Below, piece after piece: positions 1 through 6,751 of a stretch of DNA of 11,879 nucleotides. A program made the position numbers and the translations under genes. Within the stretch, counting starts at the first letter, position 1. Every line of letters begins with the position of its first letter. The DNA is from Bacteroidota bacterium (lineage in GTDB: Bacteria; Bacteroidota; Bacteroidia; Flavobacteriales_F; PHOS-HE28): assembly GCA_023412755.1 (NCBI GenBank), contig JAEZCB010000274.1, forward strand, positions 1 to 11,879, given 5' to 3'. A model generated the notes under the pieces. The model was given only the letters and a program-made list of their open reading frames with translations, was not told where the DNA came from and made no database searches.

Positions 1-65
1 CCGGTCTGCCCTTGGGCCATACCGGCAAGGAACACCAATAGGAGCAAGGGAGCTTTGATCTTCAT
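1..65 (-). CDS. N-terminus of a secreted protein (partial, runs off the left edge)
   Basis: On the minus strand an ATG at 65-63 opens a frame that runs to the window edge. The 21 visible codons read as a classic signal peptide: MKIK, a run of Leu/Val/Phe, then a small-residue stretch (LAGMAQGQT) that suggests signal peptidase I cleavage near Ala17 or Gly19. It lies 25 bases downstream of the recJ stop, in the same direction, so read-through from recJ is possible. A TATCCTTG sequence (minus strand, 80-73), one mismatch from the Bacteroidota -7 element TAnnTTTG, sits seven bases before the ATG and could give it its own promoter. The mature protein is outside the window, so no function can be assigned. 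Confidence 0.6.
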   Translation of the reverse strand, partial: MKIKAPLLLLVFLAGMAQGQT

Positions 66-90
66 GGATGGTCAAGGATATTCGGGAACC

Positions 91-1863
91 TCAGGCTAGA
101 TCCGCCACCAGCACCTCCTCGTCCTTCTCGTCCGCCAGTATGCCCTTCACTCCTGGTTTGATGTCTTTGATGTTCAGTTGAATGCACTTCCTACCCTGCC
201 ACTCATTCTCCTCCAGGCAGTAGAGCACACTGAATGGTTCGCCGCTGCTGATCAGGTCAAGATGGGCCGCCATGCGGAATCCAATGGCATCGAAATGCAG
301 TTTTGGATCCTCCGGGTGGCTGAGGCAAAGCTTCAGATGGTCATTGCCTACGATGCGGGCCTGGCCCTTGTCCACCACACCACGCGTGAGGAAGAGGGGA
401 CGCATATTGCCAGGACCATAGGGGGCCATGTGTTTGAGCACCTTCATAAGGGGTGTGGAAAGATCGGACAGCCGCAACTCCACATCGATCTCCTCCTCCG
501 GAATGCGCAGTTCCTCATTCAAACTTTCGCGCACCACCTGTTCGAAACGCTCCCGGAACAGCGGCACATTCTCCAATGGCATGGTGAGTCCCGCAGCATA
601 CATGTGCCCGCCGAATTGGTCCAGCAGGTCGCTGCATGCGTTGATGGCCTCATACACATCGAAGCCTTTGACGCTGCGTGCGGATCCCACCGCCTTGCCA
701 TTGCTTTCGGTGAGCACGATGGTGGGGCGGTAATAACGTTCGATCAGGCGGGAAGCCACGATCCCGATGACGCCTTTATGCCAGGTCTCCTGGAACAGCA
801 CGGTGCTCCAGGCATCGTGGAGGCCTGGGTCCGTGGCGATCATCTCCAACGCCTGTTGGGTGATCTCCTTATCAAGCTCCTGCCGGTGGGAATTATTGAG
901 ATCCACGCGCAGACCGATCTGTTCGGCCTGTTTCACATCATGCGAAAGCAGCAATTCCACGGCCTGCCTTCCATGCTCCACACGGCCTGCGGCATTGATC
1001 CTTGGGCCAATGGTGAAGACCAGGTCGGTAACGCACAACTTCTTCTTCACGTTGGCCATGCCCATCATCACTTTCAATCCTGGTCTGGGATCGAAATTGA
1101 GTTGTTGGAGACCATGATGGGCCAGGATCCGGTTCTCCCCCGTCACCGGCACTATGTCACATGCTGTACTTACGGCCACCAGGTCCAGCAGCGGCCAGAG
1201 ATCCATCTCGGGCATGTTGTTGCGCTGGGTGAAGGCCTGCATCAGTTTGAAGCCGATGCCACAACCGCTAAGCTCCTTATACGGATAGTCACAATCCTCC
1301 CGCTTGGGATCCAGAACGGCCACGGCCTTCGGTAGTTCCGGGCCTGGCCGGTGATGATCGCATATGATGAAGTCGATGCCCTTGGATGAGGCGTACTCCA
1401 CCTTGTCCAACGCTTTTATCCCACAATCCAGGGCAATGATCAGATCCACCTCGTCCTCCCTCGCATGATCGATGCCTTGGAAGGAGATCCCATACCCTTC
1501 CGCATAGCGGTCGGGAATGTAGAAGGTGATGTTCCCGGTGAATTTCCGCAGGTAGGAATAGACCAGTGCCACGGCCGTGGTGCCATCCACATCATAATCG
1601 CCATAGATCATGATACGTTCACCATTCCCGATGGCACGCTCAATGCGCTCCACCGCAAGGTGCATATCCGCCATGAGGAACGGATCATGGAGCTGCCCAA
1701 GGTCCGGTCTAAAGAAGCTGCTTGCCTGTGCTTTGTCCGTGATCCCGCGTTGTACAAGCAACCGCGCTGCGGGCAAGGTGCAACGCTCATGTACCAATTC
1801 CTGCGCCAGCACATCATCGGCCGGCCGCTTCAGCCGCCATCTCTTCACCACGGACCCACTCAT
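91..1863 (-). CDS. recJ: Single-stranded-DNA-specific 5'-3' exonuclease RecJ
   Basis: This is a 590-residue DHH-family nuclease that degrades single-stranded DNA 5' to 3' in recombinational repair, base excision and mismatch repair. Visible landmarks are DYDVDG at 89-94 (metal-binding motif I), ALDCG at 144-148, the family-defining DHH at 169-171 (ICDHHRPG), and GPRINAAGR near residue 300 in the DHHA1 region. A C-terminal section fits the RecJ OB-fold. The length matches the family (E. coli RecJ is 577). The frame stays open upstream to 2325, but homology begins only after the ATG at 1863, and the upstream part is antisense to the divergent barrel gene, so 1863 is the chosen start. A TACCTTCG box lies four bases before this ATG. 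It diverges from the DUF481-like gene across 117 bases. Confidence 0.95.
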   Translation of the reverse strand: MSGSVVKRWRLKRPADDVLAQELVHERCTLPAARLLVQRGITDKAQASSFFRPDLGQLHDPFLMADMHLAVERIERAIGNGERIMIYGDYDVDGTTAVALVYSYLRKFTGNITFYIPDRYAEGYGISFQGIDHAREDEVDLIIALDCGIKALDKVEYASSKGIDFIICDHHRPGPELPKAVAVLDPKREDCDYPYKELSGCGIGFKLMQAFTQRNNMPEMDLWPLLDLVAVSTACDIVPVTGENRILAHHGLQQLNFDPRPGLKVMMGMANVKKKLCVTDLVFTIGPRINAAGRVEHGRQAVELLLSHDVKQAEQIGLRVDLNNSHRQELDKEITQQALEMIATDPGLHDAWSTVLFQETWHKGVIGIVASRLIERYYRPTIVLTESNGKAVGSARSVKGFDVYEAINACSDLLDQFGGHMYAAGLTMPLENVPLFRERFEQVVRESLNEELRIPEEEIDVELRLSDLSTPLMKVLKHMAPYGPGNMRPLFLTRGVVDKGQARIVGNDHLKLCLSHPEDPKLHFDAIGFRMAAHLDLISSGEPFSVLYCLEENEWQGRKCIQLNIKDIKPGVKGILADEKDEEVLVADLA

Positions 1864-1867
1864 GGAT

Positions 1868-1875
1868 CGAAGGTA
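1868..1875 (-). promoter_or_regulatory. Candidate -7 element for recJ
   Basis: Reading on the minus strand, TACCTTCG differs from the Bacteroidota -7 consensus TAnnTTTG at one base and is separated from the recJ ATG by only four bases. No TTG at the expected -33 spacing is visible, so the call rests on the -7 box, its position, and the same octamer before the third small barrel gene. Confidence 0.35.
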
Positions 1876-1966
1876 AGTTTTCCATGAACACCATAGCGCA
1901 CTACTGCCACCCCATTTCTTGATCTCTCGGTTGAAGGCGAACACCCGAACCAGCGGCCAAGGGTAC

Positions 1967-1974
1967 CATCTTTG
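1967..1974 (+). promoter_or_regulatory. Candidate -7 element for the DUF481-like gene
   Basis: CATCTTTG differs from TAnnTTTG only at the first base and ends six bases before the ATG at 1981. No -33 TTG lies at the right distance. The placement repeats that seen at the other candidate promoters in the window. Confidence 0.3.
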
Positions 1975-1980
1975 CGATCG

Positions 1981-2733
1981 ATGTGGGCTCGCACTTTTCT
2001 TTTCTTCCTGCTCATTGCCGTGCCTGTTCTGGCCCGTGCCCAAGTGGTGAACATTGAGAATAAGCGTTTCGCCAATGATACAGCCCGGTGGTCCGCTCAA
2101 GGCGGTTTCCGCTTTCACGTAACCGAGAACACCCAACGCAGCACAGCCCTGGGTGCGCATGGTGGAGTGCAGTATGTGCATGATGCCCATCGGGCATTCT
2201 TCGTGACGGATCTCACAGTGGATCGCGTGGAGTCCAACGCCTTCCGGAATACAGGCTTCCAGCATGTGCGCTACAACTACCATTGGCGCGGGCCGTTGTA
2301 TGCAGAGGGTTTCGCCCAGCTGCAATACAACAAACCGCTACGCATTGATGAGCGGTGGCTGATCGGTGTGGGTCCGCGGCTGGTGCTTAAGGATACCACC
2401 AATTTTCGCCTTGTACTTGGTACCGCGATCATGGGGGAATACGAGGTGGATCGGGTGAATGAACTGATGTACACAGGCACCCGTAGCAGCAGCTATCTAT
2501 CCGTGGCCTTCAAGATCGAACCGCAACTGCAGTTCACCTTCCTCATGTATTACCAGCCGAAGATCGGCGAGATAAAGGACAACCGCTTCTCCATCGAAGG
2601 CTTGCTGAGGGTGCGGGCCACGCGGCGCTTCGCCATAGATACACGCCTGAATTTGCAGCGCGACACACGCATGGCACCCGGGATACCGGAATTGAATTAC
2701 CGGTGGGAGAATGCGTTCACCTTCATTTTCTAG
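1981..2733 (+). CDS. DUF481-like outer-membrane beta-barrel protein
   Basis: This is a 250-residue secreted protein. Residues 1-21 form a signal peptide (MWARTF, a hydrophobic core, then cleavage after ARA before Gln). The mature part opens with VVNIENKRF and a WSAQGGF segment, continues with alternating polar/hydrophobic strands, and ends in ENAFTFIF, the C-terminal aromatic expected of an outer-membrane barrel. The opening, the GVQY and the VRYNYHW regions resemble DUF481 (YdiY-type, 'salt-induced outer membrane protein') proteins, whose function is poorly defined. A TTG nine bases upstream (1972) could extend the frame, but the ATG at 1981 gives the cleaner signal peptide. It is first in a five-gene co-directional run and is followed after 44 bases by the protease lipoprotein. 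Family assignment is from memory of the pattern. Confidence 0.75.
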   Translation: MWARTFLFFLLIAVPVLARAQVVNIENKRFANDTARWSAQGGFRFHVTENTQRSTALGAHGGVQYVHDAHRAFFVTDLTVDRVESNAFRNTGFQHVRYNYHWRGPLYAEGFAQLQYNKPLRIDERWLIGVGPRLVLKDTTNFRLVLGTAIMGEYEVDRVNELMYTGTRSSSYLSVAFKIEPQLQFTFLMYYQPKIGEIKDNRFSIEGLLRVRATRRFAIDTRLNLQRDTRMAPGIPELNYRWENAFTFIF

Positions 2734-2777
2734 GACCGGAGCGCTTTACCGATCCACATTTTCCGGATATTGTCGCC

Positions 2778-4313
2778 ATGTTGACGATCGTGAAATGGCC
2801 CCGCTGGCCGCAGGCCATGGGGCTGGCCATGCTTCCGCTCCTGCTTGGAAGCTGTGCCTCCATATTGAACAGCAACAAACATTCCCTGGTATTGGAGTCT
2901 GAGCCTCATGGTGCCGCGGTACATGTGAATGGCAATCAGAAAGGAACAACGCCTTTTGAATATGCCTATCATCCGGATGATGGCGAGGAGGTACGGATCG
3001 AATTCCGCCACCCCGGGTACAAGCCCACCACCCTGATCATCCGTCCACGTGAGAACAGTGGTGTATTGTTCGTGGATGCCATGCTGCTGGGCATACCCTA
3101 CATCTTCGACAAGAACAACCCGGACCTGTACGTGATCCCGGTGAAGAGCCACAAGGTGCAGCTATACAAGGAGCACAGGGAGGATCTCTCGCACTTCTCC
3201 ATACCCTTGGCAGGCATCGATCTGGATCTGGGAGACCGGCCGGACCTGGGCACTTACCGCAGCAAGAAGATCACCATGACCAAGGATGGTCTATTTCGGG
3301 AACTCACCTACGTGGAGAATTTCACTGGTGCGGTCACGACCGCGCTGAAGGATTCATGGATCGAAACGCGCACCGTGCGGCTCGGCACCAGCAAGGGAGA
3401 TGAGGCCGTGCAGCGAAGCAAGGTGTACATGCGCCCACTGATCCGTGGCGTCCATGGGGATCTTTACGGTAAGAAGGAGCGTTGTTTCGGCAGCCTGGAC
3501 ATCGAGATCGACTGGAAGTTCATGAGCGGTACCATCAAGGATAGTGTGCTCTTCACCTTCACCACCAAGAGCACCTACTACGCCACCGGCACCAACAGCA
3601 GGGAACTGCTTTATGAGGCCATGGCACATTCCGCACGGCGCTTGACGGAGGATCCCGACCTGCATGAAAAGGTCTCCAGCGCTTATGGTGCCAGCCTGAT
3701 CCATGCCAAAGGTGCGGCAGTGAACATACCCAGGCCGAGTCCCATAGCCTACAATGGCCGCAAGGAGATGTTGTCCGCGCTGGTGAAGGCGGTGGTGACC
3801 ATACAGACCGAGAAAGGCCATGGCAGCGGTTTTCTCGTAAGCAACGATGGCTACATGATCACCAATGAACATGTGGTAGGCAATGAGGCCCTGGTGAAGG
3901 TGAAGTTCGAACAGGGGTTCACCTTGGACGGCCAGGTGCTGAAGACCAACAAGGATTTCGATCTTGCACTGGTGAAAGTGGCCGCCTCCGACATGCCCGC
4001 ACTCACCATCGGCAACGATGAAGGACTCATGTTGGGCGAAGAGATCTTCGCCATCGGCACTCCGCTGGATCAGTCATTGGGCCAAAGCGTTACCCGGGGC
4101 ATCCTCAGTGGGCGCCGCGATCTGGATGGCTTCCAATTCCTGCAGACGGATGTGAGCATAAACCCGGGAAACAGCGGCGGGCCCTTGCTGGATGAGGAGG
4201 GCAAGGTGGTGGGTGTGGCCACCATGAAGATCTCCGGAAAAGGCCTGGAAGGCCTTGGGTTCGGAGTGCCTATCACAAAAGCGTTGGAGATGTTGAACCT
4301 CACCATTGAATGA
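2778..4313 (+). CDS. PEGA-domain lipoprotein with C-terminal trypsin/HtrA-type serine protease domain
   Basis: This 511-residue protein has four parts. A lipoprotein signal peptide ends in LLLGSC, with the acylated Cys at 26. A PEGA domain spans about 36-90 (PHGAAVHVNG, GTTPFEY, then HPGYKP), a fold usually tied to surface-layer or peptidoglycan contacts. A middle region, about 140-310, is not assigned. A chymotrypsin-fold protease spans about 315-511, with a complete triad: His365 in NEHVV, Asp395 in FDLAL, Ser466 in GNSGGP. There is no PDZ domain, and the protein ends just after the protease fold, unlike DegP/DegS. The start at 2778 is preferred because it opens the lipoprotein signal; the frame extends to 2703 inside the upstream gene. 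Its stop overlaps the next start (ATGA, 4310-4313), suggesting coupled translation. The substrate is unknown. Confidence 0.88.
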   Translation: MLTIVKWPRWPQAMGLAMLPLLLGSCASILNSNKHSLVLESEPHGAAVHVNGNQKGTTPFEYAYHPDDGEEVRIEFRHPGYKPTTLIIRPRENSGVLFVDAMLLGIPYIFDKNNPDLYVIPVKSHKVQLYKEHREDLSHFSIPLAGIDLDLGDRPDLGTYRSKKITMTKDGLFRELTYVENFTGAVTTALKDSWIETRTVRLGTSKGDEAVQRSKVYMRPLIRGVHGDLYGKKERCFGSLDIEIDWKFMSGTIKDSVLFTFTTKSTYYATGTNSRELLYEAMAHSARRLTEDPDLHEKVSSAYGASLIHAKGAAVNIPRPSPIAYNGRKEMLSALVKAVVTIQTEKGHGSGFLVSNDGYMITNEHVVGNEALVKVKFEQGFTLDGQVLKTNKDFDLALVKVAASDMPALTIGNDEGLMLGEEIFAIGTPLDQSLGQSVTRGILSGRRDLDGFQFLQTDVSINPGNSGGPLLDEEGKVVGVATMKISGKGLEGLGFGVPITKALEMLNLTIE

Positions 4314-4954
4314 CCATGGCAATACGCGGCTTTCTTCTTGGCATGGCTTTCCTCGGCATGCAACTTTGTTCCACCGCACAGACGGGTATCCGCTTTTCTG
4401 TGCTGGATTTCGAACGCTCTGTGAACAGCTGGCAGTGGAATCTGCTTGGTGGTTTTGATCGGGACATCAATGACCGGATGTCCATAGGCGTGGATGTCAC
4501 CCGTAGTCTTCTCTTCTTCGGGCTCGGCGATCTGCTGGACTATGATCCGTACAGCACCTATGGCCAGGATTATGCCCTGGCCCAGCGATCCTTCGGCCTG
4601 CAATACCGGTCTTCCTATTTCTGGTCCGATATGGGCTACATCGCCTCCACCATCGGCTTTAGATCCATAGCGATGGAATTGAACGCGGATCGCTACAACT
4701 CCAATTACAACCTGATCGAATACCGGCGCACGGAGCGCTTCACCTTGATCCCTGTCGGTCTAAGGTTAGGCTTCCGCAACGACCTGGATGGCTGGTATAA
4801 CGATGTATATGTTGGTCTGGGCTATAACATCGGTGGTGGGAAGACCATCTTCGATGGTATGCGTGCGGGCGGCGAGAAGATCGTACTGGAAAAAAAGCAC
4901 GAACTGAAGAAGATCTGGTTCTCCGCAGGATATTCCTTCGGGATAGGCTGGTGA
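4310..4954 (+). CDS. Small outer-membrane beta-barrel-like protein, tandem paralogue A
   Basis: A 214-residue secreted protein of no family I can name. Residues 1-23 look like a signal peptide cleaved before Gln24 (CSTAQ). The mature part shows the signatures shared by all three tandem paralogues: QTGIR at the start, RMSIGVD, FGLQYRSSYFW, YIASTIGFR, PVGLRLGFRNDLDGWYNDVY, GLGYNIGGGK and a terminal GYSFGIGW. Alternating strands and the final Trp suggest a barrel in the outer membrane. The ATG at 4310 overlaps the protease stop as ATGA; an in-frame ATG at 4316 is an alternative start. The long acidic/aromatic stretch near residues 75-90 (LLDYDPYSTYGQDY) is where the paralogues differ most and may be a surface loop. 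Role unknown. Confidence 0.8.
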   Translation: MTMAIRGFLLGMAFLGMQLCSTAQTGIRFSVLDFERSVNSWQWNLLGGFDRDINDRMSIGVDVTRSLLFFGLGDLLDYDPYSTYGQDYALAQRSFGLQYRSSYFWSDMGYIASTIGFRSIAMELNADRYNSNYNLIEYRRTERFTLIPVGLRLGFRNDLDGWYNDVYVGLGYNIGGGKTIFDGMRAGGEKIVLEKKHELKKIWFSAGYSFGIGW

Positions 4955-4956
4955 CA

Positions 4957-5586
4957 ATGCGGGTCCGCGCAAGCCGCTTTTTCTTGTGGCTCGCCACTTT
5001 TTTGCTGGCGCTGACCAGCACTGCCCAGACCGGGATCCGGATAACGATCTTCGATGCGGAGATGATCACACGCCGTGGCCATTTCAACATTTTGGCCGGC
5101 GTGGACGGTGACCTCACCGAACGTCTTTCCGTGGGGCTGGATCTAACCCACAATTTCAATGCTTTCAAGGGTTTGGATGGAACCGCTTTCAGCGTACAGG
5201 GATCGGATCATACGCTGCGGATGAAGATCGTAGGGCTACAGTACCGATCCATCTTCTTTTGGTCCGGTGCAGGGTATGTAGGTAGCACCATCGGCATCCG
5301 CCACGTCACATTCGAGTACTTCCAGTTCCAGTCTTATCCGTCGCTATCCCCTGTTACCATGAGCGATAGGGCCCTGCTGATCCCGATCGGCCTCCGGTTC
5401 GGCTTTCGCAGTGATCTGGAAAATTGGTATGGCGATCTTTATATCGCTGCGGGATACAACGTTGGATCAGGCAAGCGCATGTTCGACACAGAGCGCAGCA
5501 CATCCGATAGGCCCTGGCTGGATACGAAGGACACCTTCTCCATACCGTATCTATTGGTGGGATACAGCAACGGCATAGGTTGGTAG
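4957..5586 (+). CDS. Small outer-membrane beta-barrel-like protein, tandem paralogue B
   Basis: A 209-residue secreted paralogue of the preceding gene. The signal peptide runs to about residue 22 (LLALTSTAQ), followed directly by TGIR as in paralogue A. Shared blocks are RLSVGLDLTHN, GLQYRSIFFW, YVGSTIGIR, PIGLRFGFRSDLENWYGDLY, AAGYNVGSGK and the terminal GYSNGIGW. It starts two bases after the stop of A, mirroring the TGA-nn-ATG layout available at the previous junction. A GTG at 4951 in a GTGA overlap would add two residues (MT) and cannot be excluded. Translational coupling with A is likely from the spacing. As in A, the final Trp fits an outer-membrane barrel. Function is unknown. Confidence 0.8.
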   Translation: MRVRASRFFLWLATFLLALTSTAQTGIRITIFDAEMITRRGHFNILAGVDGDLTERLSVGLDLTHNFNAFKGLDGTAFSVQGSDHTLRMKIVGLQYRSIFFWSGAGYVGSTIGIRHVTFEYFQFQSYPSLSPVTMSDRALLIPIGLRFGFRSDLENWYGDLYIAAGYNVGSGKRMFDTERSTSDRPWLDTKDTFSIPYLLVGYSNGIGW

Positions 5587-5595
5587 AAGGCGGGA

Positions 5596-5603
5596 TACCT
5601 TCG
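5596..5603 (+). promoter_or_regulatory. Candidate internal -7 element before paralogue C
   Basis: TACCTTCG, the same octamer as before recJ and one mismatch from TAnnTTTG, lies in the 25-base gap between paralogues B and C and ends eight bases before the ATG at 5612. No TTG at the usual spacing is visible. It could give paralogue C some independence from the upstream genes. Confidence 0.3.
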
Positions 5604-5611
5604 CAACTGTG

Positions 5612-6286
5612 ATGGAACAGGAACCCACCGGTCTCCGCTGGTCGCGTGCCTTCATCCTTCCACTGGCCCTGTTCCTTTCATTCCATGTGGCTGGCCAGTT
5701 CGGCATACGCGCCACCCCATTCCATCTGGAAACGATCACACTTAGGCCGGTTCCCAAACTGTTGGTGGGCGGGGACATGCAGGTGTCCGAAAGAATATCT
5801 TTGGGATTGGACCTTCTGGCCTCATGGTCCGTGTTCACCCCCGGGATCCATATCCAGGGTGAAGTGGTCCATCCGGAATACACAGGCAAATACTATTTAT
5901 TCCGCAACTCGTTCGGCCTGCAATACCGCTCCCAGTATTTTCCTGGCGAAACATTCTATTTGGCCTCCACGATCGGCCTCCGCCGTGTAAGAATGGCCGT
6001 GGAACCGGATGTTTATCACGGCGAGGCCGGCGTACTTTTCCGTGTGCCGCTGCCAAAAGAAACGGGAACAGGCCTGGTGTTCCCAGCCGGCCTTCGAGTG
6101 GGCGCCCGTTCAGAATTGGATGAGCTCTATCATGATGTGTACATTTCTTTGGGCTACCTGATCGGCGGGGGACGGCGGCTATTGGAAGCGGAGTATCTGG
6201 ATCATCGGGATAGGCCGAACGTGGTTTGGATCAGCGCGGGGTACTGCCTGGGGCTGGCGTGGAGGAACAACAACCGCCGGAAGTAA
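5612..6286 (+). CDS. Small outer-membrane beta-barrel-like protein, tandem paralogue C
   Basis: A 224-residue paralogue of the two preceding genes. A hydrophilic lead (MEQEPTGLRWSR) precedes a hydrophobic core and likely cleavage near AGQ at about residue 29, then FGIR replaces the TGIR of A and B. Shared blocks are RISLGLDLL, FGLQYRSQYF, YLASTIGLRR, PAGLRVGARSELDELYHDVY, LGYLIGGGRR and GYCLGLAW. Unlike A and B it does not stop at that Trp: seven more residues (RNNNRRK) follow. Seventeen bases at 5912-5928 are identical to 4592-4608 in paralogue A, consistent with duplication. The start is ATG 5612; a GTG just before it is less likely. An inverted repeat four bases after the stop probably ends the transcript. 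Confidence 0.8.
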   Translation: MEQEPTGLRWSRAFILPLALFLSFHVAGQFGIRATPFHLETITLRPVPKLLVGGDMQVSERISLGLDLLASWSVFTPGIHIQGEVVHPEYTGKYYLFRNSFGLQYRSQYFPGETFYLASTIGLRRVRMAVEPDVYHGEAGVLFRVPLPKETGTGLVFPAGLRVGARSELDELYHDVYISLGYLIGGGRRLLEAEYLDHRDRPNVVWISAGYCLGLAWRNNNRRK

Positions 6287-6289
6287 CAA

Positions 6290-6312
6290 GGCCCCGCGAA
6301 ATTCGCGAGGCC
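6290..6312. terminator. Inverted repeat between convergent genes, probable bidirectional terminator
   Basis: GGCCCCGCGAA and TTCGCGAGGCC flank a single A and pair over 11 positions with one C/A mismatch, leaving a tight AAT loop once sterics are allowed for. It lies four bases after the stop of paralogue C and 47 bases beyond the stop of the convergent small minus-strand gene. No long T-run follows on either side, so its intrinsic strength is uncertain. Confidence 0.65.
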
Positions 6313-6358
6313 CGGTTACCTGTGTCTTCTGCCTTCCGCGGTTCGCGCGTAGCAGCAG

Positions 6359-6377
6359 ATCAACGGTATCCGTTGAT
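6359..6377 (-). other. Perfect 8-bp hairpin over the stop codon of the 72-codon gene
   Basis: ATCAACGG and CCGTTGAT are exact reverse complements around a three-base loop. In the minus-strand transcript the 3' arm contains the TGA stop (6362-6360). No T-run follows, so it may be an RNA-stability or translation-end structure rather than an intrinsic terminator. Confidence 0.5.
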
Positions 6378-6578
6378 GTATGCATTGGCGATGATCTCAC
6401 TTTCGCGGATCAGTCCCTGCACGATCTCCCGGATCACGTCATTCAGCTGCTGGTCCGTGTACTTGTTCAGGTCGTTGTACACGTGCGTTTTGCGCTTGCT
6501 GCTTTTGATGAAGGCTACTTTATCCTTCCTCGTCATGTGGCCTTCTACGGCGTCTCGGCCGAAAAAGATCCACCGCAT
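6360..6578 (-). CDS. Small hypothetical protein
   Basis: A 72-codon minus-strand frame; an internal ATG at 6536 would give 58 residues (MTRKDKVAFIKSS...), and the N-terminus cannot be settled from sequence alone. I do not recognise the family. From residue 15 it reads as a basic stretch (KSSKRKTHVYNDLNK) followed by a helical segment (DQQLNDVIREIVQGLIRESEIIANAYING). Codon use (CTG, ATC, GTG, AAC, GAC preferred) matches the neighbours, which supports real coding. It follows the 49-codon gene by 23 bases in the same direction, so the two may be co-transcribed. Its stop codon lies in the 3' arm of a perfect hairpin (6359-6377). No signal peptide or membrane segment is seen, so the product is probably cytoplasmic. 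Confidence 0.6.
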   Translation of the reverse strand: MRWIFFGRDAVEGHMTRKDKVAFIKSSKRKTHVYNDLNKYTDQQLNDVIREIVQGLIRESEIIANAYINGYR

Positions 6579-6600
6579 GTGAAAATTCTTGGGACGCGCT

Positions 6601-6616
6601 CTTACTGAACAGTAAG
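6601..6616 (-). other. Perfect 7-bp hairpin over the stop codon of the 49-codon gene
   Basis: CTTACTG and CAGTAAG are exact reverse complements separated by two bases (six pairs with a four-base loop is the realistic fold). The TAA stop of the 49-codon gene (6604-6602) is in the 3' arm on the minus-strand transcript, as at the stop of the adjacent small gene. Confidence 0.45.
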
Positions 6617-6751
6617 CCTGCTCATCAGGCGCAGTGCGCGCATGTACCGCTCCACATCGCCTTGCAGCATCAGACGGGTGGCTTCGCGCTTCAGGCGCAG
6701 GTATCGTTGGATCTGGTGCATCATGTTCGTAGGTCGTTGGTACCCGCCCAT
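6602..6751 (-). CDS. Very small basic helical hypothetical protein (49 aa)
   Basis: A minus-strand frame of 49 codons plus TAA, starting at ATG 6751; a stop three codons upstream fixes this as the longest form. ATGs at 6724 and 6721 could give 40 or 39 residues. The product is strongly basic (nine Arg, one Lys) and helical, with two helices around a Gly-Asp turn: YLRLKREATRLMLQ, GD, then VERYMRALRLMSRL. The two halves resemble each other (a YxR start and Leu/Met heptad-like spacing), suggesting a helical hairpin. Codon use (CTG, CGC, ATC) fits a real gene. A CAGGTTTG box (minus, 6773-6766), one base off TAnnTTTG, is 14 bases upstream. I do not recognise a named family; nucleic-acid or protein binding is a guess from charge only. 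Confidence 0.55.
   Translation of the reverse strand: MGGYQRPTNMMHQIQRYLRLKREATRLMLQGDVERYMRALRLMSRLTVQ

Noticed and set aside
178..1335. A 385-codon plus-strand open frame opposite recJ
   Set aside because: It is fully antisense to a clear RecJ coding sequence, lacks recognisable motifs, and is rich in His/Gln/Leu as expected of a shadow frame.
1864..2325. N-terminal extension of recJ to 2325
   Set aside because: RecJ homology begins after ATG 1863; the extension is antisense to the start of the DUF481-like gene and contains no family sequence.
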